From the NCBI RefSeq assembly GCF_020379485.1, contig NC_063442.1, forward strand, positions 16,738,009 through 16,802,008: DNA of 64,000 nucleotides, written 5' to 3'. Positions 33,891-45,011 of this stretch are shown here, piece after piece. The position numbers were made by a program, and so were the translations under genes. Source of the DNA: Brassica napus (Eukaryota; Streptophyta; Magnoliopsida; Brassicales; Brassicaceae). The notes under the pieces are model-generated. The model did no database searches, was not told the DNA's origin, and saw nothing but the letters and a program-made list of their open reading frames with translations. Position 1 is the stretch's first letter. The number at the start of each line of letters is the position of its first letter.

Positions 33891-35638
33891 TCTATTCTAT
33901 TAAAAGATAATCATTCTGAAAAAATCTATTTATATAAGGTTACTGCACCCTTTTATTTAAGTAACAATGATTTGGTCTTATCATCTATTAGCATAATAAC
34001 AAAATATAATCGTATGATTAACTAACTATATTTATTACGCCTTATCTAAACCAATAATATAACAACTTTATATTTGACAGACCAAAACATGTTCTACACG
34101 ATAATATAGAACACAATACATGTTATACACAAGATACTATACACTATATAGTTTATTCATTGAGTCAGGACTCATGTTCATGACAGTTATCTGTACAATT
34201 AATCATATCACATGTATTCCTCTCTTAGACCCAAACTCCAAATGTCAATACTCTCATTCAATTAAAGACCAGATCATACCCTAACCTTGATGAAACAACA
34301 CATTCATTCTCAATCTGCAGAAATGATTCAGAGCATAACCGTACATATAATGTATCATTTTGAATAAAACTTATCTGGTAAAATACTGTATCATTTTGAA
34401 TCAATCTAATATGGCAAAATATTAGTGCTTAAATCGTTATATACCAAGTCTCTTCTTTGAGAGGGTTCTTAGTTCGTTCTTAATCTGAGAAGTTCGTTCT
34501 TTATTAATTCATTCTTATCTATCAAAGTTAAAGTCTGTTTTTAAGAAATCCGATCAAGTTTATAATAACCACGTTATCCTAACTATATATTGTTATAATA
34601 TTTTCAAATTTAGTATTAACGACCATAAGTTATTAATTGGCTAGCATTAATTTCTCTAACCTACTTTAACTGAATAGATTTTCGAAACAATCTGTTCGAT
34701 ACGATTTTAAATACATAAAACCGAAATCTTAGAATACTTGATCTACAAGTTTCGTATTAACTACAATACATGATAATTTTCCGTGCAAAAAAATTATGTT
34801 ACCTACTTTAACTGGATAAACATTATCGTGTAGAATTTATATTCCAATAATATTCTTTATTCCTCCAACTAAAAAATCATATCAGATCTTCTTAATATTC
34901 AACCCTAAATATGTGTATCTTGTGCTAAGAACTGACCTAAACCCGAAAAATTTTATGAATACCTATTAGATCCAAATTTCAAGGATCCGAAGGACCCAGA
35001 CCCGAAAAATTGGACCAAAACCAACCCAAAGACCCAAACGTCCAGGCCTAAGTGTATGAATGAGCATTCGAGTACCCATTTGGGTACGAGTCAGTTCTTT
35101 AGGGTATTAGGGTTTTTGAGTTTTTGGGTAGGGTTCGAGTCGGTCATCCCAGATACGGATATGTTCGGTTCTAATGTATATGAACCTGAAAATAACCAAA
35201 TAACCAATGTATCTGAAACATGTTTGTCATGTTTGTAATACCTGAACTGACCTAATTTTAAAATATAACTAATATATATTTACATTTGGATATCTTAGAA
35301 TATTCATTCGGTTTTCGGTTTAGGTCAGATAATTTTTTTTAATCTGAATTCTTCGAGTCCTCGACATTTAGATCCAATTAGGTATTTGAAATATTTTCGG
35401 TTATGGTTCAGTTTGATTCCTTTTAGAATCGAGTCAGTACGAGTCCATAATTCAAATAACTCTAAAATACATGTAATTTGGGTACGTAATAGTTTAGCTC
35501 AATTTGGATTTTAGGAGCAAAAAAATAAATAAAAGTACCCGACCGAAAGACGAAAAATACCTGAAATACTAATTCGTATCCAACTTTATTTATAACCCAA
35601 ACAAAACCCGCGTTTTTGAAGCGCGGATCAAAATCTAG
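33891..35638 (+). mobile_element. Non-autonomous Helitron, 1.75 kb
   Basis: Starts TCTATTCTATTAAAAGATAATC after A and ends ATCTAG before T. A 3' hairpin forms from CCGCG and CGCGG arms in CCCGCGTTTTTGAAGCGCGG (35608-35626). The interior contains a block (about 34930-35590) rich in ACCCGA and GGGTTTTTGG-type words, often seen in Brassicaceae repeats. No RepHel frame. The 5' end is less certain than the 3' end. Confidence 0.75.
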
Positions 35639-36837
35639 TTTTTAATTATAACTAATAATTAAACATCAAGCAAACTAATTATTAGTATATTAACTTAATT
35701 TTCTTTTTAATAGTTATATTTTAAAATCGTTCATAGTATAACCATTATTCTGAAAACATAAATTTTCGAATAATGATGCATTGATTCGAATATATTATTT
35801 TATGGGACTTCTTCAAATATCTAAACATAGTAAAAATAAAATACCCTTTCAGTCACCAATCCTTAATCGATTGTCTTTTTGTGGAAATTAAAGACGGATG
35901 ACCTTTTTTTTATATACAAAGACGGATGACCAGTATTAGGATTTGGTCCATTTGGATCTGCAAATATATGCCACAAAAACAGCATGTTACAATCCTATTT
36001 TCCCATTTACATTTCTTTAAATAATGTCAACCACAAAATAAAAAAATAACATTTTGGACCGACCATGTTGATTAGGTGGCCTGATTTCCACTATATGATC
36101 AACACATTTGTTTGTGTATTATTGAATGGTACAGGCCCGGGACACGTAATTTGGGGGTTAAAGTCCCTTTTATTAGCATTTGTTTAACCTGAAAAAAGAA
36201 GAATGGATGGTTCTACCGAACTCAAATATTCCGAATACGCCATTTTGTTTAGAGAGAGAGACCTCAATACCTCATGGGTCGATAATTTTGAACTTTTCCA
36301 GATAGTAAAAGTAGACAGTAGCTGTCGGTGTGGTTTGTATTAATATAAAAGAGCCAGAAAACTTTCATGAATATACTCTCTTTTCTTTTTATAATTTTCT
36401 TTTCTACATATACATGTGGAGAGCAATGCATTAAAGAGAAAACAATCCATTTTGAGCTGTTGAGTGAATATGCATATATGGTTAACAATCTAAGCAATAA
36501 TTTTATCTGACACAATTTGTTCATATAAGCAAATTTTTAGATTCATTCAATGTGTTCATCTACATGTATATAGTAAACAATAGGATAAAAGTTATGAAAT
36601 AGCAGAATTAAACAAATTTTTATTGAAAAGGACAAAATCAATACTTAGGGTACTCTGAAGTCTGATCACAACCCAAATGAATTATTTACAGATTAATATT
36701 TTAATCTTACAAAGTCTGCAAATAATTGTTATATTCACATGGATCAGTAAATATAATAAACTTGAATTTTAAATAGCTTCAGTGCTAAGGATTGAAGCAA
36801 AAGAGAACTCTATGTCTTCATGTTCTGCACTGGTTCC
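35639..36837. other. Intergenic between Helitron and F-box gene
   Basis: AT-rich without a supported gene. The stretch immediately before 36838 is probably the F-box 3' UTR. Confidence 0.5.
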
Positions 36838-37513
36838 TCATTTAAACAATACCATAGAGATCTTCGACAAATCTGATTCACGACTAACGTTCTTCCTTCG
36901 AGTTGGTGCATTAGGAGGTTCAATCTCATCATCTTGATCACTCGTAGAATTTGAATTTGAATCTTCGTTGAGAGTAACTAATGGGTCTCGAAAAGACAGA
37001 GTCTTCTTAGGTGTGCTATAATCAAAATGCGACTTCTTTGCTTCTAAAACCTAAATTCATAAAAAAAATAAAAGATCAATTACTGTTTAATCAAAAAGAT
37101 TATGATATTATGATTTGGGGAACTTACAGCATTTCTGATTGTTTTAGATACACGTTTCAGTCTGGCTAGGTCGTCGTGATCCACATGACAAAGTACTCGA
37201 ATCTGCGAATTGATTTACCATAATCAAAATCAAATCAAAACTAATAATAATAATAATTTACAGAGAAATGAATTTTTAACTAACTTACCAAAATATCTTG
37301 ATGCAGAGATTCAAGAACAGAGCTATTGGATTCTGTTGTTTCACTTTTAGATCTCTTCAACAGATTTTGATCGGAATTTGAAACGTTTTCTTGATTTGAT
37401 TTCGATATCAGAATCCTTTTCCTCCCTAATCCTCTTGTGATCCTCACAAACCCTAACCCTGACGCTTCTTCTTTGCCGTGAAACTTGCTGAAACCTCTAT
37501 TTGAGAACGCCAT
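36838..37513 (-). CDS. FBS3: Short F-box protein of the FBS (F-BOX STRESS INDUCED) group
   Basis: Substrate receptor candidate for an SCF ubiquitin ligase. Minus-strand exons 37289-37513, 37128-37202 and 36838-37050, phase 0 at both GT-AG introns, 170 residues. The F-box is unusually central: ESLHQDILVRVLCHVDHDDL then RLKRVSKTIRNAV spans the exon junctions (about residues 68-105), as in the FBS group. The N-terminus starts MAFSNRGFSK and is basic; the C-terminus is short and acidic/Ser-rich with no repeat domain. A minus-strand TATA-like TTATAAA lies near 37702-37708. Arabidopsis FBS genes are induced by stress and bind 14-3-3 proteins. By position it is the AT4G05010 orthologue; the gene symbol rests on that. 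Confidence 0.85.
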
Positions 37514-39057
37514 AACTCTCTCAGATAAACTGAGCCCGAAGCAAATCTAAGATATATTAAACAGAGGAAATAATAGTTTTGATAAATTAAAAGATTGTGT
37601 GAATCGTCTGAGAGAATCTAAGATTGAAGATATGTAATTTTAAATTAAGAGAGAAATGGAAGAGAAAAATTTAAGGAAGAAGAAGAGCTCATTTGATGAG
37701 CTTTATAATCTTCAGTTTCAGCGTAAGCTAATAAAAAAAAAAAAACTGAAGTATGACACATGGCGTTTTGTGATTGGGTTGTTTTGGTAAGTGGTGATCG
37801 GTCTTTTTCGGTTGGCTAATCTTGTTTTTCTCTACACCGCCTTTGTGTTGGTCGAAAATCAGGAATCACATGAGGTAAGGTTCACGGATTATTCGGTGTA
37901 CCTTTTCGATTGTCGTGTGACATGTGCATTTAACGGTGTGTTTTGAAACTTAGTTGACTTGGGTCACTGAATTCTTCTCAAATGGAAGCTGACGGCGATC
38001 ATGTTATTCTCCACGTGGGAATAAGTATTTTGTAAGGTTTCTTTTGTATTAAATTACAAAATCATCAAAGTTAGAGATTAGATTAAAGTGATTAAGTACA
38101 AGTCTAACAGTAAGATTTTACCATGTTTTTTTTATGATTTGGTTGATGTAGCTAATGAATTAGGATCTCATTCATTTACTCTCTTTTTCTTAAATAGTGA
38201 GTTGTGATATTTTGATATAGAACTAAATTCCAATAATAATAATTAATGTTAAGAAATGTTTAGATTTTGTATTTTTTCTGGTGTTAATGTTTTGTTCATT
38301 TACTGGATTAGTTGTAAAAATCCAGCAAAAATAAAATAAAATTACTAATGTGTTTATCATAATAAGTGCCATTTGTTTAGTAATAAGTGCTATGTAGATT
38401 TGTTCAATTTACAAATAATACTATTTTATAGTTCATACATAATTCAGCACAATTCTAATTTTATCCATATTTTAGCTTATTAATTAGAAAATAAATTTGT
38501 GTGTAATAATGAGGGTATATCAATCAACACTCTTTTTTATTAAGAGTGAGCTCATTCCAAAAAAAAATTTGATGATGGAACTAAAGGATTATAGATAACA
38601 AATCAATAGTAGGATAGGTGAATCAACAATTTAGAAAAAGTGACGTGGATTCACACAAGTTGACTCTATTCAACATATTGAAAGAAAAAAAGACAATGTT
38701 TTTAAAATCGGACTGGATACCGACTCGGTATAGCTACTGGTTGAGTGGCCGGATCGGTTCAACCAGTTGAACAGGGTTTTCTATTTTAAAATAAACATAT
38801 ATATAATCATATATTTACACTAATTAGACCTAAAATGTAGTTCTATGTATAATATATTATATGTTCTCTTTTATTAATTAGATAATAAACAATAACTAGG
38901 CCATAAGTTTATTTATACAGTTAACTAGTGAATACTAAGATGATGATTGTTTGTGTGGTTTCTAGATTTTAGATTTTGGTTTTTGGATTTTAGATTTTGC
39001 AGTAGATTTTAGTTTTTTGAAAAACATGAATGGTTACTTTAGATTTTGGTTTTTAGT
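37514..39057. other. F-box upstream region and intergenic sequence
   Basis: The promoter of the F-box gene occupies the first few hundred bases. Around 38700-38780 lies a block with CCGGATCGGTTCAACCAGTTGAAC, probably part of an old repeat. Repeated forms of TTTTGGTTTTTGGATTTTAGA at 38970-39066 form the target site of the next element. No gene. Confidence 0.45.
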
Positions 39058-39189
39058 TTTTGGTTTGGGGGAATTTTACTTCTACACTTTCTTTGGTACC
39101 TCATTTCAAATATACCACTAGTATAAAGACATTTTCATAAATACACTTTTCATTAATAACCAAAAGACCATACTAGCCCTAACCTTATC

Positions 39190-39340
39190 TCTCTCTCGCG
39201 ATCCTCTTTTCTTCCTCTCTCTCTCGCGATCTTTTTTTCTTCCTCTCTGCCTCCGATTCACCGGAGATCCACCATCTCTCTCTCGCGATCTTTTTTTCTT
39301 CCTCTCTGCCTCCGATTCACCGGAGATCCACCATCTCTCT
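39190..39340. repeat. 59-bp tandem repeat near left end of Pack-MULE
   Basis: The block containing CTCTCGCGATCTTTTTTTCT and CCGATTCACCGGAGATCC occurs twice with a period of 59 bp (CGCGAT at 39225 and 39284), preceded by a shorter partial copy near 39196. CT-rich, like a plant 5' leader. Confidence 0.75.
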
Positions 39341-40020
39341 ATAATTCCACCGGTTCTCTGTGGCTCACACTGTCGACTCCTACTTCTGTACAAGATTCCC
39401 AATTGGTATGCATCTAATTTCTCCTTTTTTTGTTTGTGTCGATTAATTTTGCGAAATTTGATTTTGTGGTTACTCTAGTCGAAATATCAAACAAGGTTGC
39501 TTTAGACTTCTAATCTGTACAGATCGATCTAAGATAAACAGTTTTGATTATGAAAACATTGAGTTTTTGACAACTTAAGACCCTTTATAACCCTTTGTAA
39601 ATCTAAGTTATTTTGTAATGTAATTGATATGTTCAGTTCCTGAGAAGCCATGTTCAAGCTTATATGAGAGCCACAACCCTGCCAGCACACATTTGCTTCG
39701 ATGTACAATGGTAATCACCATTTTCATCATTGACTCTTGTTTTTCTCTTAAATCTTATTGAACAATCATTGATATTTTTTTTGTTTCTTCGTGTGTCTTA
39801 AATTGCACAATTTGTTCCCTTTAGCAACTAATCTCCTCTGATTCCTTGATTGCGAAACCTCTGTTTCTCAGTTGTTGATTTTGTTCCATTTACTTTTTTA
39901 CTTGCTCTCTCTCTCACATACAAAGACCATAGCTTTTCCACAAGTTTCGTGGCAGAAAATTTTCAGGCATTCTATATCAGATTTTGAGTGTTTGGTTACT
40001 TTAACAGCCTGCTTCTGCTG

Positions 40021-40996
40021 ATGGATCTGGAAACTGAAAATCGAATAGCTTCAGTTCTGTTGAGAGAAGCAGCAGAGTTGAGGAGACAAGCTGAGAAAGA
40101 TGGTGTCCGAGCTTATCTTGAGAAGCCTAATGTAAGGCATCGACCTAACTCGAGGTTTCTCACAGCAACTGTCCTTGGTGTTCAACGATGTAATGCTTTT
40201 CTTTCCACCTTTTACTTATTTTCGTTTTACAAAAGTTAAGATTGAAAAGGATAAGCCTTTGCATTGCTATAGTGTGTGATATTCTTTTGTTCGTTGAAGC
40301 AATAGCTGTATGTTTTTGGAAGAAGATTATTTTAATTGTTGGTGAATGGTCGATTCACAATAAGAAAGTTGGCAGAATCTGAAAGTTTTGTTTTGGGTTA
40401 TGCGTTTCTTAACAGTTCAATGTTGTGACTTACGTGTCTGTCTAGTACTCAATGTAGCTCAATATGTTAATTATTTACTCTAATCTCTTGCATGTTTCTT
40501 GACCATAATACAACAAACAGAGCGGTAGAATCCAATGAGATGTGGAAGGCTCAGGAGCAAGAAAACGAAAGGCTCTAAAGAAAATCAAGAGAGGAAAGCA
40601 GCAGCAGCAGTAGCCAAATGAAGCGGAGTAGTAGTTTCTCGAAAAGGAGTTTGGATAAGAAATGTAGCTCCATTAATGAGGAGAGAAAGATCACTCATCA
40701 ATCATCATTGGACAAAAGATTGTACTTGGATGATGATGATGAAGGTTTAGGAGATGATGAAAATTGAGTCTTTTCTCCAATCACGGTATATATGTCTATT
40801 TGCTATAGCTTATGTTACCTTTAGCTTCCTTCATCTTCTGAGTCTCTTTGTAAATGACAGGTACAAACGTGGGAGAGGCTCTGTTGGTCCTAGGATGGAT
40901 GAAAATGTCCCTTATCTTCCCACCGGGAAGGTTGATCAATTGCAAAGTTTTGATACAAGGGAAAGGAAGGTAGTCTTGCTGCAGCTTGGGCTCTAG
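40021..40996 (+). pseudogene. Captured fragment of a conserved plant gene of unknown function
   Basis: Frame from 40021 reads DLETENRIASVLLREAAELR and RAYLEKPNVRHRPNSRFLTA, followed by an intron-like gap, then AVESNEMWKAQEQE near 40525, after which the frame shifts repeatedly through Lys- and Ser-rich sequence (FSKRSLDKKCSSINEERK) to KRGRGSVGPRMDENVPYLP near 40862-40920. This order, an LLREAAELRRQAE helix first and KRGRGxVGxRMDExxPYL last, fits a plant-specific protein family I cannot name with certainty. The exon 1 donor looks damaged and there are frame breaks, so it is a pseudogene fragment inside the Pack-MULE. Confidence 0.6.
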
Positions 40997-41624
40997 CTAA
41001 TCTATATTATCTTGCATGTTAGAAAGCTTTTATAAGGGTTTATAAAACTATTTATAAGAACTTATAAATCATTTTTAAGGTTTTAAAAATATATTTATAA
41101 AAGCTTATGAATCTGTATATAAAGGTTTGTAAAAATATTATAAGAGTTTAATAATCTTCATAGCACAATTTATAAGAGTTAATAAATCTTTTTCAAGAGT
41201 TTATAAATGCTTACAAACATTTAGAAGTAAAATATTCATAAAGCTATTATAAGTGTCTATAATTCTAATATAAATGTTTGTAAATTATTTATAATAAATA
41301 AAAGATTATTTATAATGGTTTATAAAACAATTAATAAGACTTTATAAAATCAGTCTATAAGGTTTTTTAAATATATTATTAAAGTATAATTTATTTATAA
41401 GAGTTTATAAAATCAATTTATAAGGATTATTAATAATTAATAAATGTTTATGAATGATTTATGAAGATTTAGAAATCATTTATAAACCTTTATCAATAGT
41501 TTATATATTTTCCTCATGTAGTGGAAAACAGCGAGATGAGGCAGGAGAGGTTCGTGGGGATATTGAGTTTGCTGTATAGTTCTTAGCTAAGAATAAGAGC
41601 GAGTGTCTCCAAGAAGAATGGGGA

Positions 41625-41810
41625 GTGTTGGAGAAGTCTCCGGAGGCGGCTTTAGATGTGGATCAGACGATCTTCGTGGTTGTGGCGGAAGACGTGGAGA
41701 GGAGCAAAACAACGGTGTTATGGGCGGCAAGAAACTTTTCCAGCAAGAAGATTTGCTTGCTTTACGTCCATCTGCTCGGCCTGCCTCCTGCAGTGAGAAT
41801 CTTCTGCTTC
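41625..41810 (+). pseudogene. Captured fragment of a USP-like/U-box kinase N-terminal domain
   Basis: The frame reads LEKSPEAALDVDQTIFVVVA, then EDVERSKTTVLWAARNFSSK and KICLLYVHL. This is the first beta-alpha-beta unit of a universal-stress-protein-like domain as found at the N-terminus of plant U-box receptor-like kinases (PUB33 type). It covers only about 60 residues, then runs into unrelated sequence. Family assignment is by recall of the VAVxxxxxS...LWAxxNF...ILLxHV pattern. Confidence 0.55.
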
Positions 41811-42316
41811 TCTTTCTTTCTGACTTAACTGTTTTGTGGTGAATTATAGAATATTTATGGATGTTGAATTGTTCTTGAGTGTAGATTTGCTCATGAATCA
41901 TGATTGAATCTTACCGAGTCTATATATATATATATTCTTTAGTTGATTGTGGATGATGTTAATGATGTACCTCTATTTGCTAAGAAAATCTGAGAAATGA
42001 TATAATTGTTTTATAAAGAAGAGGCAGAGAAACCATATCAAATTATATCATCATAATAAAATCCTTATAAGGCTTTATAAAGATAATAAATAATTTATAA
42101 ATGTTTATAAATCATTTATGAAAATTCAGAAATCATTTATAAACCTTTGTCAATAGTTTATATATATTCCTATAAATGATTTATAAACCTTTATAAAATC
42201 ACTTATAAGAATATACCAAATATTTATAAGGTTTTATAAAATCATTTATAAATATTTAGAAAGGTAATTTCATTTATAAAGTCTTAAAAATCATTTATAA
42301 GATTTTATACATCTGT

Positions 42317-43252
42317 ACATTTAGAAGTAAAATATTCATAAAGCCATTATAAGTTTAAAAGTTTTAAAAGTAAAATCGGTGATATAAATACATGAAGATG
42401 CTCGTTACTAATTTTATGAAAAAAGAAACTAAAGTAAATGTAAAGTACAAATGATTTACAGCTTACAATCACTTATAAGAACACGTGTTACACATATATA
42501 TTACAGAAAGACATGTGTCTTGTTTCTCTTATATGTGTCAAGAACATATATATATTACATATAAAAACACGTGTCTTCTCTCTCTCTTTCTGCAACTCCA
42601 ATCTTCTTGAAAATTGTGTTTTCCTCTGAAAACATAAAAACATAAGGCTAAATATATATATATATATATATTGTTTTACGGTTTCTTTTATAAGGCCTTA
42701 TAAATATAAAAATTGTAATAAATACCTCAAGCGGGTTACCTTTATAAAATCACTTATAAATTTTATAGGAGCTTATAAAACCTTGTATCAACCATCTATA
42801 AAGTTTTTAAAACATATATAAATATTTATAAGATTTTATAAATCTTTTTCAAGAGTTTATAAATCTTTTTCAAGAGTTTATAAATCTTTTTCAAGAGTTT
42901 ATAAATCTTTTAAAAGATTTTATAAATCTTTACATTTAGAAGTAAAATATTCATAAATCTATTATAAGTTTAAAAAGTAAAATCGGTGATATAAATACAT
43001 GAAGATGCTCGTTACTTATTTTCTGAAAAAAAGAAACTAGAGTAAATGTAAAGTACAAATGATTTACAGCTTACAATCACTTATAAGAACACGTGTTACA
43101 CATATATATTACAGAAAGACATGTGTCTTGTTTCTCTTATATGTGTCAAGAACATATATATTACATATAAAAACAAGTGTCTTCTCTCTCTTTCTGCAAC
43201 TCCAATCTTCTTGAAAATTGTGTTTCTCTATGAAAACATAAAAACATAAGGC

Positions 43253-43295
<43 letters not shown>

Positions 43296-43450
43296 TTACG
43301 GTTTCTTTTATAAGGTCTTATAAATATAAAAATCGTAATAAATACCTCAAGCGGGTTACCTTTATAAAATCACTTATAAATTTTATAAGAGCTTATAAAA
43401 CCTTGTATCAACCATCTATAAAGTTTTTAAAACATATATAAATATTTATA
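42317..43450. repeat. About 0.5 kb direct duplication inside Pack-MULE
   Basis: 42317-42830 and 42932-43450 are near-identical, from ACATTTAGAAGTAAAATATTC to AAACATATATAAATATTTATA. Differences are mainly a longer (TA)n run in copy 2 and a few substitutions, so the duplication is recent. A third short match to the left edge lies near 41217-41260. Confidence 0.85.
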
Positions 43451-43756
43451 AAACTATTTAAAAGGGTTTATAAAACTATTTACAAGAACTTATAAGCTAT
43501 TTATAAGAGTTTTTACATTTATTTATAAGTGTTCATAAATTAATTTACAAGTTTTATAAATCTATTTATAAGAGTTTATAAATCACCAAATTAACCAACT
43601 TTCCACCATTTCTTTGCTTATTAAAGAACATTTTTCTTTTACAGTTTCTTTTATAAGGCCTTATAAAAAGGTATAACTGAGCATTGAGAGATACTTGGGG
43701 TTTATGAATTTATAATGGTTTATAAAAAAATATAAAGGGTTTACAAAACCACAATG

Positions 43757-43916
43757 TTAGATGAACGCCTCAGTTCTGCAGATGCACATAATGTATCCAG
43801 ACCAGATATATAGCCTTCTAGAACCTTTCTCACAGCAATAGCAAAAGCCTGATTAACAAGAGTATAGTGGCTCTTGTTATTGGCTTCTTCATTTTCACCT
43901 ACTTTACAGCTCCCAC
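43757..43916 (-). pseudogene. Captured exon fragment, possibly gamma-tubulin complex component
   Basis: Minus-strand frame reads KSHYTLVNQAFAIAVRKVLE then GYISGLDTLCASAELRRSSN. The LVNQAFAxAVxxxLxGYxxxLDTL pattern resembles the N-terminal part of gamma-tubulin complex proteins, but I cannot assign it firmly. A second minus-strand piece at 44560-44670 starts with ATG (MTVSTSVDSLLEKLKQEELY) and has a CT-rich leader-like region beyond it, and could be exon 1 of the same captured gene. No complete gene is present. Confidence 0.4.
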
Positions 43917-45011
43917 CTGTCCCTCAACTTCCAACTTGAAGTTCATGAAATGGGTCTACGAAGTTATGGAGAAGAAAGACCAAAGAACCAAAACAGCCTA
44001 TGTTTCAAAGAATCTGTCCCAAGGCGTCAGTGCTTGATAACCAATGCCACAAGCTCAGACTTTTGTGGGTTGTCCTATCAGCTGGCTCAGAGCATAATCC
44101 ATAAGAGAGCTTCTATATGCTAATAAGAGAAGAACACCTTGCAGGGCATTCAACGCCAACCTAACCAAGCTTAATTCCTATTAAAAAGCAACAAAATTGT
44201 CAGAGTGTGGCCAAAAGTAGAAGTAGTCTCAATATACTTTTTTCATTTCATCTAAGCACTAAAGATATTCCATTGTTCTGTAATTAATTACTAAGAATAG
44301 AAATCTGAGAACATGACATCGTAATCTTCCCTAAGATAATGATTTCGTTGTAACTCAATACAGTACATCGAGTACTAAACTCAAATCAATAAAATTGATA
44401 CTTCTTTTTCCCCAAATCATTCCCTATTAGGTTTCCGATCCTAGCCACTCAAGCGAAATGCAAAAGCTCATGTTTCCACGCATACAAACATGAAAAGCGT
44501 AAATGGTGAACTTACAGAGACAAAGGAAGAAGACGAAGGAGAAGCACGAGTTGGAGGAGGAAATTGGCAGCTCTGAGAATGTAAGGACTCTCAATTACTT
44601 GGTGGAAGGTAAAGCTCCTCCTGTTTGAGCTTCTCCAGAAGCGAATCAACGCTCGTCGACACCGTCATTATTTCTCAATGGAGGAGAAAGTGAGAGATCG
44701 TCTTGTTCGCCTGAGTTTGTAGAGTTTTTCGGCTTCGTCGGAGAATTCGTCAGCACCGTCAAATCCACCAGAGAACTCGCCAGCGCCGTCCGGAGAACTC
44801 GTCAGGATCGTCGGATTTGATCACCGTCGAATTCGAAATCAATCTGGAAACTCTCAGATTTGGAATTGAGAGAGAAAGAGTAATTTAGGTTTAATTATTC
44901 AGGGGTATAATGGTACTTTGTCAATTAAAATTTTAAGGGTAAAGTTGAAAAGTGTAAAGTTGAAAAGTGGTATTAGGGAAGTGGTATTAGTGGCAATTTC
45001 CCTTTTGGTTT

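Larger units (their letters stand above)
41028..43745. repeat. TTATAAG/CTTATAA-rich degenerate repeat block
   Basis: Dozens of variants of TTTATAAGAGTTTATAAATC and TTATAAAACATTTATAA cover most of this stretch, interrupted by the USP-like fragment at 41600-41830. The core TTATAA is palindromic, so both strands look alike. It lies wholly within the Pack-MULE. A (TA)n run occurs at about 43257-43292. Confidence 0.75.
39067..45002. mobile_element. Pack-MULE-like element carrying host gene fragments
   Basis: Flanked by identical TTTTGGTTT at 39058-39066 and 45003-45011, a 9-bp duplication. The left end (GGGGGAATTTTACTTC...) and the complement of the right end (GGGAAATTGCCACTAATACC...) are alike over at least 30 bp, and more weakly further in. 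The 5.94 kb interior has no transposase but holds pieces of at least three unrelated coding sequences (40021-40996, 41625-41810 and, on the minus strand, 43757-43916 with 44560-44670) and a long TTATAAG-rich block. Captured host sequence between MULE ends defines a Pack-MULE. Whether it is transcribed is unknown. Confidence 0.82.
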
